From: an uncultured Prevotella sp.
GTDB lineage: Bacteria > Bacteroidota > Bacteroidia > Bacteroidales > Bacteroidaceae
NCBI GenBank assembly: GCA_905196835.1
Contig: CAJJWN010000015.1
Location: forward strand, 3,716 to 67,715
Length of the DNA: 64,000 bases
Reading direction: 5' to 3'
Each line of letters opens with the position of its first letter. The stretch's first letter is position 1. A model generated the notes under the pieces. That model was given only the letters and a program-made list of their open reading frames with translations, was not told the DNA's origin and did not search any database. Shown here piece by piece: positions 44,570 through 53,600 of this stretch. The translations under genes and the position numbers were made by a program.

Positions 44570-45340
44570 ATGCTTCTCACCCTTCTCATCCCCTTTCTCG
44601 GCACCGTTCTCGGCTCGGCTTTCGTGTTTTTCATGAAAGACAAGATGCCGGTGAAAGTGCAGAAGTCGCTCCTCGGCTTTGCCTCCGGCGTGATGGTGGC
44701 CGCCTCGGTATGGTCTCTGCTCATACCGGGCATGGATATGTCAGCCCACATGGGCAAGCTGGCAGTTGTCCCGGCGGCCGTAGGCTTCTTGGCCGGAATG
44801 GCCTTCCTGCTGCTCATCGACCGCGTTACGCCCCACCTGCACATAGGCAACGCCAAGCCCGAAGGCCCTCGCAGCCGCCTCTCGCGCACGGCTATGCTCT
44901 CGCTTGCGGTGACAATACACAACCTGCCCGAAGGCATGGGCGTGGGCGTTGTGCTGGCCGGAGCGTTGCAAGGGGAGGCGCAAATCAGCACGGCGGCGGC
45001 AATGGCAATGGCCGTCGGCATCGCCATACAGAACATTCCAGAAGGAGCCATCATCTCGATGCCCATGCGCGCCGAGGGCAACAGCCGCCTGCGCTCGTTC
45101 ACGATGGGCGCGTTGAGCGGCATAGTAGAACCTATCGGCGGCCTGCTCGTCGTACTCTTAGCTTCCATAATGACGCCCGCCCTGCCCTATCTGCTGGCCT
45201 TCGCCGCCGGAGCCATGCTTTACGTGGTGGTAGAGGAGCTAATTCCCGAAATGTCGGAGGGCGAGCACAGCAACATCGGCACCGTCGGTTTCGCCGTCGG
45301 CTTCACGCTAATGATGGTCTTGGACGTGGTTTTAGGATAA
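44570..45340 (+). CDS. ZIP-family metal transporter
   Basis: 256 residues from the ATG at 44570; a longer frame starting at 44501 would be translated repeat. Eight hydrophobic segments. The metal-site helices are clear: AVTIHNLPEGMGVGVVLA (HNxPEG) and AIQNIPEGAIISMPM (QNxPEG), as in ZupT/GufA proteins. It brings divalent metal such as zinc into the cytoplasm. A His-rich loop is short (DRVTPHLHIGNAK). Confidence 0.93.
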   Translation: MLLTLLIPFLGTVLGSAFVFFMKDKMPVKVQKSLLGFASGVMVAASVWSLLIPGMDMSAHMGKLAVVPAAVGFLAGMAFLLLIDRVTPHLHIGNAKPEGPRSRLSRTAMLSLAVTIHNLPEGMGVGVVLAGALQGEAQISTAAAMAMAVGIAIQNIPEGAIISMPMRAEGNSRLRSFTMGALSGIVEPIGGLLVVLLASIMTPALPYLLAFAAGAMLYVVVEELIPEMSEGEHSNIGTVGFAVGFTLMMVLDVVLG

Positions 45341-45393
45341 TATGAGATGTATGTCCTAATACTTGTAAAATCTCATTTTAATATAAACCCATA

Positions 45394-46002
45394 ATGGACT
45401 TAAACGACAACATCATACCGACAACCTTGTTTACGTATTACACGTTCAGCTGCTTCAACTGTAATTTTGACGACATTATACACGCACTTGACTCCGAATA
45501 TGCGACAAATGACAAATGGAAGATGCAGCAAAAGCCGTTCGCATTCGACCTTTACGAAGGAGAGCCACGCCCTGGAGGCGCACACTTTCCAAAGGCTTAT
45601 TTCTATGTTCCCAAAGTAAGCAGCTGTTGCGTGATGTTCTCCAATTATGCAGACGGACTGGCGACCATGACTTATTGGATGTCAAGAAAAGTACAATGCC
45701 AATGCTATAACTTCAGAATTACAAACGCAGACACACATTGCAGCATCAATTCCTTAGAATACATAAGCTGCGGAAAACTTTTAAGAATTGTGTATGCCAT
45801 GCAAGACCCACAATGGGTGTTTTATAATAAAGGCGACACCTTGTGGTTTGAGGATGAAGCATTATACGCAAACAGACAGGTAAAACACAGGCTCAACAGC
45901 ACTATACTAACCAAGTATTGTCTGAAATTAGACTTCGACATAACAAATCCCAACTTTTGGAAAAGCAAAAAATCCGTATTGCTTGAACGCATAAAATGGT
46001 AA
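45394..46002 (+). CDS. Hypothetical protein, Cys- and aromatic-rich
   Basis: 202 residues, no signal peptide or membrane segment. Ten or so cysteines, scattered (FSCFNCNF, VSSCCVMF, KVQCQCYNF, ADTHCSIN) without a zinc-ribbon pattern, and many aromatic residues (PQWVFYNKGDTLWFEDE). I do not recognise it. It resembles in style the orphan immunity-like proteins of accessory regions, but no toxin is adjacent. Codon usage is more A/T-rich than its neighbours, hinting at acquisition. Confidence 0.6.
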   Translation: MDLNDNIIPTTLFTYYTFSCFNCNFDDIIHALDSEYATNDKWKMQQKPFAFDLYEGEPRPGGAHFPKAYFYVPKVSSCCVMFSNYADGLATMTYWMSRKVQCQCYNFRITNADTHCSINSLEYISCGKLLRIVYAMQDPQWVFYNKGDTLWFEDEALYANRQVKHRLNSTILTKYCLKLDFDITNPNFWKSKKSVLLERIKW

Positions 46003-46015
46003 AATACACATTCTT

Positions 46016-46381
46016 ATGAAACAAACTCATACAACAATACAGACAGAAAAAGTCGTTTCCACATGGTGGGCGATGCAAGGCTTGGTCTTCACGGTTTACT
46101 TCATAACAACCAGTTGCACACACGGCAAGCCGCCTGCATGGGCCTTGACCTTCGGCATAATACTCTGCCTTGCCGCCTACCTGCGACTGAAGGGCGCACA
46201 GCTAAGGCGCATCGCCGATATGGTTTTGCTGGCATACGCCGTCGCGTTCGCCGTCATCGCTTATCTCATAATCAACATAAAGGCCGACGAGCCTTTGCTG
46301 CAAGCCCTGCTTATCATTGTAGCCTTGGCTAACATCGCAGCCAGCATAGCGTCGCTTTGGCGCAAGTCCAAGGGTGCATAG
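46016..46381 (+). CDS. Small four-helix membrane protein
   Basis: 121 residues, 13 nt after the preceding stop, so probably cotranscribed. Four hydrophobic segments (about residues 15-32, 36-54, 62-86 and 92-113). Basic termini (MKQTHTTIQTEK, WRKSKGA). No family recognised. Confidence 0.65.
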   Translation: MKQTHTTIQTEKVVSTWWAMQGLVFTVYFITTSCTHGKPPAWALTFGIILCLAAYLRLKGAQLRRIADMVLLAYAVAFAVIAYLIINIKADEPLLQALLIIVALANIAASIASLWRKSKGA

Positions 46382-46405
46382 CGCATACATCAGGCACCAT
46401 ACTGC

Positions 46406-46470
46406 AACCGCCTTCACCGCGCAGCGTTCACAATGAGCATAACGGACGCCACTCGATGAAGGCGGTTTTA
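46406..46470 (+). terminator. Terminator-like hairpin
   Basis: AACCGCCTTCA (46406-46416) pairs perfectly with TGAAGGCGGTT (46457-46467) over a 40-nt loop, then TTATC. Follows the small membrane protein by 25 nt. Confidence 0.6.
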
Positions 46471-46531
46471 TCATCGCTTACAAACCGGAAAACGACAAGC
46501 GTAAAAACAAAAGCAGACAAACAGTATCGCC

Positions 46532-46613
46532 ATTTGCCGTCTTTCGCCCTGCAAAAGACGGCAAACGGGAGGCTCAAAGGCCGTCTTTTACAAACTGAAA
46601 GACGGCCTTTTGC
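46532..46613. repeat. Paired-palindrome cluster
   Basis: ATTTGCCGTCTTTCGCCCTGCAAAAGACGGCAAA form one hairpin; AAAGGCCGTCTTTT and GAAAGACGGCCTTTT the next. Confidence 0.8.
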
Positions 46614-46704
46614 CACATCAGCAATATCATCCTGATTATCAGCAAGTTACAAACAAGAAAAAGACAACAAGACTTCCGCCTGCATAAAAACATCACAATG
46701 TGTT

Positions 46705-46780
46705 TTGGAAAAATGTAAAAACAAGCTTCATTTCCCTTGGAAAAATGTAAAAAAACAGCTATATTTGCCATGGAAAAATG
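46705..46780 (+). repeat. Triplet of TGGAAAAATG direct repeats overlapping the promoter
   Basis: TTGGAAAAATG at 46705-46715 and 46737-46747 and ATGGAAAAATG at 46770-46780; starts are 32 and 33 nt apart. The second overlaps the presumed -33 element (CTTG, 46736-46739), a TATATTTG -7 box lies at 46760-46767 (20 nt spacer) and the third overlaps the predicted start site. The first unit contains an ATG that opens the same frame, but translation probably begins at 46789. Layout suggests a regulator binding one face of the helix. Confidence 0.8.
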
Positions 46781-46788
46781 GCAAATAT

Positions 46789-48135
46789 ATGTTAAATAGA
46801 AAAATTGACAGCTATATCAGAGACTTTTACACAAATTCACGCAACGCCCTGCTAATAACCGGCGCACGACAAACGGGCAAGACTTTTTCTATCAGGGAAT
46901 TCGGAAAATCATTCAAAAGTTTTGTAGAAATAAACTTTGTCGATATGCCTGAAGCGGTAAGTGTCTTTGCAGAAGCAAAGAGCAGCAGCGACATTCTGCT
47001 GCGCCTGTCAGCCATCACAAGAGTGCCGCTAATAAAGGGAGATACGCTTGTATTTTTCGATGAGGTACAGAAGTGTCCCGACATCGTGACTAAGATAAAA
47101 TTTCTTGTTGACGAAGGCTCATACCGCTACATAATGAGCGGCTCGCTGCTTGGCGTTGAGTTGAAGGACTTGCGCTCCGAACCCGTAGGATATATGGGTG
47201 TGAAAGAGATGTTTCCTCTTGACTTCGAGGAGTTTATCTCAAACCTTGGCATAAACGAAAACATTATCAACTCACTACGTGACTCATGGAAAAGCCGCAA
47301 TGCGGTGGACAGTTTCCTGCACACAAAACTTATGGAGTTGTTCCGCCTCTATTTGGTAATAGGAGGAATGCCTGCCGCCGTCAACAAATACATGGAAAGC
47401 AACAACCTGCAAGAAGTAACGGCCGTGCAACAGGACATAATCTGCCTGTACAAGCGTGACATAGCACAATACGACCCGGAAAACAAACTTTACATAGAGG
47501 ATATTTTCGACCTGATACCGCCAGAGCTCAACGCAAAAAACAAACGCTTCATAATGAAAAGCCTTAACGAAAGTGCCAGATTCGAGCGTTACCGCAACAG
47601 TTTCCTGTGGCTGAAAGACGCAGGCGTAGCCATACCTGTTTACAATGTAGAAGAGCCGAAAGTGCCGTTGCTGCTGTCAAAATCAAGAAACCTGTTCAAA
47701 CTTTTCCAAAACGACATCGGCCTTCTTGCCGCGCAATACGCCGAAGGAATACAGCTCCGGATAATAACAGACGATAAAAACATCAACTTCGGGGCAATAT
47801 ACGAGAACGCCGTAGCGCAAGAATTAACCGCACACGGCCTGCTCCCATATTATTACAACAACAAGAAGCGAGGCGAAATTGACTTCATCGTAGAAACAGG
47901 AGGCGATGTACTGCCCATAGAAGTGAAGTCTGGCAAGGATTACGAGACGCACAGAGCACTGTCAAACATTATGGAATGCGGCGAATACAACATACCGCAG
48001 GCCGTGGTATTCAATAACGACAACTTGAAAGTTGACGGAAAAATTGTTTACGCGCCGATATACATGATGATGTTTTTACAGCCCAACAACGACGCACCCA
48101 AATATTACAAAGTAGACTTGTCGATGCTGCAATGA
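46789..48135 (+). CDS. AAA ATPase with DUF4143 domain
   Basis: 448 residues from the ATG at 46789; the frame continues to 46705 through the repeats, rejected because it would start upstream of the promoter's start site. Walker A GARQTGKTF at about residue 25, Walker B TLVFFDEVQKC, then MSGSLLGVELKD. The C-terminal DUF4143 contains a possible PD-(D/E)xK nuclease motif, GEIDFIVETG...LPIEVKSG. The family is very abundant in Bacteroidota and its function is unknown. Paralogue of the decayed gene at 16524-17498. Confidence 0.92.
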   Translation: MLNRKIDSYIRDFYTNSRNALLITGARQTGKTFSIREFGKSFKSFVEINFVDMPEAVSVFAEAKSSSDILLRLSAITRVPLIKGDTLVFFDEVQKCPDIVTKIKFLVDEGSYRYIMSGSLLGVELKDLRSEPVGYMGVKEMFPLDFEEFISNLGINENIINSLRDSWKSRNAVDSFLHTKLMELFRLYLVIGGMPAAVNKYMESNNLQEVTAVQQDIICLYKRDIAQYDPENKLYIEDIFDLIPPELNAKNKRFIMKSLNESARFERYRNSFLWLKDAGVAIPVYNVEEPKVPLLLSKSRNLFKLFQNDIGLLAAQYAEGIQLRIITDDKNINFGAIYENAVAQELTAHGLLPYYYNNKKRGEIDFIVETGGDVLPIEVKSGKDYETHRALSNIMECGEYNIPQAVVFNNDNLKVDGKIVYAPIYMMMFLQPNNDAPKYYKVDLSMLQ

Positions 48136-48170
48136 CAGCACCGGCAAGCCCGACTATAACCAAGAAGGCG

Positions 48171-48206
48171 TATTTTCTTAACTCTTCACCCTTAATTCTT
48201 AACCGC
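48171..48206. repeat. Half stop-rich repeat
   Basis: TTTTCTTAACTCTTCACCCTTAATTCTTAACC without a left arm, though ACCAAGAAGGCGTATTTTC resembles the loop of the full elements. It provides the TAA stop of the CDF gene. Confidence 0.65.
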
Positions 48207-49181
48207 TTTCGGCTCCACATAGCGGCCGTTCACCTTCAAAGGCTCTATGTGGAGGTTGATATACGTGCCCGTGCCGAAGTGTTGGCGCAGCTCACGCTCT
48301 ATGTCAGTGGCGCGGCGGTGAGCCTCGTAAAGGGTCAGTCCGCCGGGCATACGCAGGTGCATTTCTATAGATATGCGGTTGCCTATGCGGCGCGTGCGCA
48401 GGTTGTGCACGCCGCTCACGCCGTCTTCAGCCTCGGCAATATCCTTTATTTTACGCTCTATCTCCTCGGGAAGGCTTTTCTCCAAAAGCTCGTCAGACGC
48501 TTGCTTCATCAGCGCAAGGGCTGTCTTTATGATGAAAATGCTCACCACGACGGCGGCGATTGGGTCGAGCACGGTCCAGCGTTCGCCAAGAAAGATGGCA
48601 CCGCCGATGCCGAGCGCCGTGCCGACTGACGAGAAGGCATCGCTGCGGTGATGCCAGGCGTTGGCCACGACGGCCTGCGACTGCGCCTCGCGCCCCACCC
48701 TTACGGTGAACCGATAGCACCATTCTTTCGACACAATGCTTATCAACGCCGCCCAGAGGGCTATCATGCCGGGCTGCGGCAAGACCTCTCCGCGCAGCGC
48801 AGCGGCTATTTTTTCGGCTCCGCCGTAGAGTATCATGATGCCCACGGCGAACAGGGCGAGGCCGATGAAGGCCGTAGCCAGCGTCTCATACTTGCCGTGG
48901 CCGTAGTCGTGGTCGCTGTCTTGCGGCTTGTTGCTGAGTTTGACGAAGACGATGACTACAACGTCGGTAACAAGGTCGGAAAGCGAATGTACCGCGTCGG
49001 CAATCATCGCCGACGAGCGGCCAAGCACGCCAAAGGCGAACTTCAAGGCTACAAGCAGCACGTTGATAATGCTGCCAAGCACGGTAACACGGTATATCTT
49101 GCGCTCACGGAGACGGTCTTCCGCCATCTCATTTCCCTTATTTCCATCCTGAAGTGAGGATGATTGATTATTCTTGTTCAT
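48192..49181 (-). CDS. Cation diffusion facilitator (metal efflux)
   Basis: 329 residues from the ATG at 49181; the frame runs to 49307 but that would overlap the ampG-like gene. Six transmembrane helices with the CDF zinc sites HSLSDLVTD (helix 2) and HHRSDAFSS (helix 5). The C-terminal cytoplasmic ferredoxin-like domain follows (LPEEIERKIKDIAEAEDGV...HLRMPGGLTLYEAHRRATDIE). It exports zinc or a similar cation against protons. The last codons (AVKN, then TAA) are within the stop-rich repeat. Confidence 0.93.
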   Translation of the reverse strand: MNKNNQSSSLQDGNKGNEMAEDRLRERKIYRVTVLGSIINVLLVALKFAFGVLGRSSAMIADAVHSLSDLVTDVVVIVFVKLSNKPQDSDHDYGHGKYETLATAFIGLALFAVGIMILYGGAEKIAAALRGEVLPQPGMIALWAALISIVSKEWCYRFTVRVGREAQSQAVVANAWHHRSDAFSSVGTALGIGGAIFLGERWTVLDPIAAVVVSIFIIKTALALMKQASDELLEKSLPEEIERKIKDIAEAEDGVSGVHNLRTRRIGNRISIEMHLRMPGGLTLYEAHRRATDIERELRQHFGTGTYINLHIEPLKVNGRYVEPKAVKN

Positions 49182-49281
49182 GCTTCTACTATTCATGACA
49201 AAACTATTTATCCTAAAAACAAAACCTTTTCTAAAAAATACTTGCAAGGCTTCCACCCTTAGTAAGGGCTTGGACGGGTGC

Positions 49282-50565
49282 TTACTTCTTACCGAACTCC
49301 GGGTCAATCTTCACGAACGCGGCCACAACAAACGTCATGGCGCACAACAAAACAACAATGATGAAAAACCAGAGATAACCGACAAGCTCCTGCAACCAAC
49401 CCGCCACGAGGCCGGGAAGCATCATCGAGAGCGCCATCAAAGCCGTGCAGAGGGCGTAATGTGAAGTCTTATACTCGCCCTGGCTGTAATAAATAAGGTA
49501 GAGCATATAGGCAGTGAAGCCGAAACCGTAACCAAACTGCTCTACGAAAACGCAGGCGTTGATTATCGTAAGGCTTGACGGCATGACGTAACTAAGGTAA
49601 ACATACACAAGGTCGGGCAGCGTTATGGCGCACACCATGGGCCAAAGCCACCGCCTAAGACCGTCCTTCCCGGCGGCCATTCCGCCAAGGATGCCGCCCA
49701 GTGTGAGGCCTACGACGCCCACAGTACCCTGCACAAAGCCGTATTCCTGCGGCGAAAGGCCCAGTCCGCCGTTGCTTCCGCTGTCGATAAGGAATAGCGA
49801 CGACACCTTGGCAAGCAGCCCTTCGGGCATACGGTAGCACAGCATGAAGAGAAAAGCCCACACCGTCTCCCTGACCGGGAACTTCGTGAAGAACGTCTTT
49901 ATAGAGTGCCACAGCTCGCCCCAGATGTCGGCCGCGCTGGCGTTGCGCCGCTTGCGGTCTGACAACGGACACGGCAACACGTAGCTGTGCCACAGCCACA
50001 AGGCGATGAACAGCCCCGTAACGCCGTAGAACATCAGGCTCCACGAATAGCGTATGCTGCCCCGGAATATTACCTGCAAGTTGCCTGCCACCATGACAAG
50101 GAAGCCTTGCCCGAAGATAGTAGCCAGGCGGTAGAACGTACTACGTATGCCGACAAACCACGCCTGCTTGTGCTCATCAAGCCCGAGCATGTAGAAACCG
50201 TCGGCAGCAATGTCATGCGTCGCACTGCTGAAGGCCATCAACCAAAAGAAGCAAAGCGTGCCTTGAAGCCAGAAGTCGGTAGGTATGGTGAAGGCAACGC
50301 CGCCGAACGCCGCTCCGACAAGCAGCTGCATGGTGATTATCCACCAGCGTTTGGTCTTGATGATGTCAACAAACGGGCTCCACAACGGCTTGATTACCCA
50401 CGGCAGATAGAGCCACGACGTATAGAAAGTGATTTCGGCGTTGGTCAATCCCAACTGCTTGTAGAGCACGAGCGAAATAGTCATCACCGCCACATACGGC
50501 AGTCCCTCGGCGAAATAAAGCGAGGGAACCCAGCTCCAAGGATTCTTGCTTAGTCTTTTATTCAT
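49282..50565 (-). CDS. ampG: AmpG-like MFS permease
   Basis: 427 residues, about twelve hydrophobic segments. AmpG marks: WVPSLYFAEGLPYVAVMTISLVLYKQLG at the N-terminus, WVIKPLWSPFVD and SSATHDIAADGFYMLGL. Known members import anhydro-muropeptides for cell-wall recycling. The next upstream gene (minus strand) encodes a SpoIID transglycosylase fusion, which fits a wall-turnover role. Confidence 0.85.
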   Translation of the reverse strand: MNKRLSKNPWSWVPSLYFAEGLPYVAVMTISLVLYKQLGLTNAEITFYTSWLYLPWVIKPLWSPFVDIIKTKRWWIITMQLLVGAAFGGVAFTIPTDFWLQGTLCFFWLMAFSSATHDIAADGFYMLGLDEHKQAWFVGIRSTFYRLATIFGQGFLVMVAGNLQVIFRGSIRYSWSLMFYGVTGLFIALWLWHSYVLPCPLSDRKRRNASAADIWGELWHSIKTFFTKFPVRETVWAFLFMLCYRMPEGLLAKVSSLFLIDSGSNGGLGLSPQEYGFVQGTVGVVGLTLGGILGGMAAGKDGLRRWLWPMVCAITLPDLVYVYLSYVMPSSLTIINACVFVEQFGYGFGFTAYMLYLIYYSQGEYKTSHYALCTALMALSMMLPGLVAGWLQELVGYLWFFIIVVLLCAMTFVVAAFVKIDPEFGKK

Positions 50566-50571
50566 AATCTT

Positions 50572-50677
50572 AAGAGTTAAGAATAAAGAGTTAAGAATTA
50601 AGAATTAAGAAAAACACATTTGCATTTCATCTGCCAACAAAGCATTCTCTCTTAATTCTTAACTCTTAATTCTTAAT
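50572..50677. repeat. Stop-rich inverted repeat
   Basis: Left arm of TTAAGAG/TTAAGAA heptads (50572-50617), right arm about 50650-50677 (CTTAATTCTTAACTCTTAATTCTTAATTAA), loop with TGCCAACAAAGCAT. The right arm adjoins the TAA stop of the SpoIID fusion. Confidence 0.85.
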
Positions 50678-53600
50678 TAACTATATATTTTCCTTATTTC
50701 CGCGCCGCGGTAATAGTGCAAAAGGATTTCATCATATTTGCATCCATGCTCACCCATGACTGCAGCACCTATCTGGCAAAGCCCCACTCCATGCCCCCAG
50801 CCTGCGCCGGTGATGACAAACCGCGAAGGCACTTCGCCGTCAACGCCAAGCTTATCCACAACGAACGCACTACTGTAAAGATGTGTTTCGCTTAGCGTAC
50901 GGCGTATTTCAAGCTCTTTTCCTATGGTAAATGTCCGCTTGGTTCCTATAATTTTAAGCTTGCATATACGGCCGCTGCGCCCGCGTTCCACTGGTACAAG
51001 GTCAACAATTTGCCCGAAATCAATCTTCAACTTGTCATAAATCAGGGCGGAAAGCTGCTCTTGCGTGTATTCCACGCGCCAGCGGTAAAAGTCGGAAGTC
51101 TCTTGGTCGTAGTCGTTCAACACCTGCGAAAGTATGCGCTTGTCGCCGGTATTGCAGTAAGCCTCGGGACAAGAACGTATCCATCTGTCGGCCTCCGATT
51201 CTACGGTAAGGTCTGGCAGGGCGGATTGCACACTGCCATTGTCACGAATGGAAACAAGGTAAGGCTGTGAGTTATTTTCCCAACAATACTGGAACTCCTC
51301 TGTTATTCCGCCGCAGCACTTGCTGAAACGGGCGTCGCAAATGTCGTCGCCATACATCAATATCTGGCCGCGCGTCTCCTTGACCGCCTCCTCCACATGC
51401 ACATTTGTCGCCTTTGTAATGCCTTGGTAACGCTGGCAATGGTCGTCGGCGCACACGTCAAAGATGGTATGGTCGTCCCTGTCATACCAGCGTATAAGCT
51501 CGTCGTCCTTTTTTACGAACGAGAAAAAGCCACTTCCACCTGTGTCTTGACTGCGCCTGCGCTTTATTTGTGCCAGCAGCCAGCTGCGCGATATTACGGC
51601 GTGTGCTTTCAGAAACTCAATTGACGACGTGGCTTTCATCTCGCTTGAAATCACACTCACCAGGTAATTTTCCACCGGAAGGCAGTTTATTGCACATACC
51701 TTGTCCGCCTCGACGACAAGCTTCAGCGTTCCTTGGAATGTCTGTGTCTCCTGCCTTTGCCAGTGAAAGTTAACGCCAATCGTTACTCCATCAAGGGAAA
51801 ACGATGCCCCGCCACCTTCAGGAGAGAATGTAAGCTCGCGGTAAAGATTGCCATTCCAGAGTATTCCTCCTTCTGAAAACTCCACTTCCTGACGGCCTGA
51901 TATAACCTCGCCCTTCGCCAGATAATCGCCGTTCAGCACGAAACTTATCTTTGGAGAGCTCAAAATGCCAACCTGCACATAAGGTTCGCGCCTCTCGACA
52001 AAGTGCTCTACACTGCCGGAAGGCGCATTTGAGGCACTGCTTATCTTGCCGACAACATCGCGCATGGCCGCTTCGTCAAGCGCAACTTCACGCATTATAC
52101 TCTCAACCTGCGCCGGAGTAAGCCTGTCAAAATCAGTCTTTCGCGGCGTAACTACAAGCCCGGCCATGTCAAGTGCGCCAGGACTAACCATGACTTGCCC
52201 GTCCTGGTTGCCATAATAGCAGTCGGGACGATGTTTGGCACGCAGGAAAATAACGGTGTGGCAGACGTCGCCCTGCATCCAACTTATGACGTTCATCATC
52301 GGTTCCGACGAGCCATCGCGCTGCGGCAAAGCGTCATATACGCGGCGGAAAAGGGCAACGTCGTTGTCAATATTGTGACTTCTGATTAACAATGCCGGGC
52401 TAACCCATCCGTTAATAACGGATATATCGTCGCCATCGGCAAGCGAATATATCGTGGAAAGCTCTCGCTGAAGCCTCGGCCAAGCCGCAAGCAAAGGCAA
52501 ATTGCCCTGCGCAAAGGCCTGGAAGTGCATGTGGTCGGGAGCTGAAGCACCACATTCAGGGCCGTTATAGAACACCGCAATGTCGATAAAGCGCAGCAAA
52601 AGCCTGTGCATTTCTGGATAAAACTCCAATATGCCTTGCGGCCTGTGCGAGCGTAACGGTATGGTGAAATGCACCGGCATTATGGGGTATGGATTAACCA
52701 ACAACTCAAATTTGTCGTCAACATGCTTTACTATTTGCTCCTTCGGTCTGTTTTCCCTGCAAAGGAAACACGGCCTGTGACTTACCGAAACCTTGTCTGT
52801 TGCCGCGCCGGTTGACACCATCCGCGCCGGATTATGCTGTAAAGTTATGCCGTATCCGCCAACGGCCATGCTGCGTGTCTGCACATCGTGCAGGTCACGG
52901 AAGTTGCGCCGGGCCAAATCCCAGGTCTCCAACTGGCGGTTGAAAAAGCGCAGCAGAGAGTTGTCCTCCAACGCCATGACCTCGCCGGCGTTCATCTTCC
53001 TGCGCGCCATCAGCTCCATGGTGCGCAGGCGGTCCTTATATAAATTGTTGGCGTTAACCTTGTCAACGCTCAATGCGGCATCGCTGTTACCTGCCCAACG
53101 GCGGCAAAGATAAAGCTCGGTGAAGATGCGGCCTATCCTGAACCTGCGGCTAAAGGCCAGTCCTACGGCGTAGTCCTCACCATAACTTGTGTTTGGAAAG
53201 CACACCTGGCGCAACAGAGGAGTAAAGAATGCACGCGGCGCGCCAAGCCCGTTGATGCGCAGCGCGTTGTTGCATCCGTTCTTTTCAGTCCACTCCGAAT
53301 GGCTTATAAGCCCGGGAGGCAGTGTGTTCAAGTCGAAGTCGCACATCCTGTAACTGCCTACAATCATGGCCGCACGCTGCTCGTAGAACGCATCAACAAT
53401 GGTTTGCAGCGTATCGGGCGACGAATACAGGTCGTCGCTGTCAAGCTGTACGGCAAAGCGTCCGCACCGCTCGTCGTCCACGGCAACGTTCCAACAGCCG
53501 CCAATACCAAGGTCGGTGCGCCGCGGAACGATGTGTATCAGCCGCTCATCCGTATATCCGTCGAGCAGCTTTGTAGTGTTGTCGGTAGAATGATTGTCCA

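Noticed and set aside
49182..49307. Longer CDF protein starting at 49307.
   Set aside because: It would overlap the AmpG-like gene by 26 nt and adds non-homologous residues.
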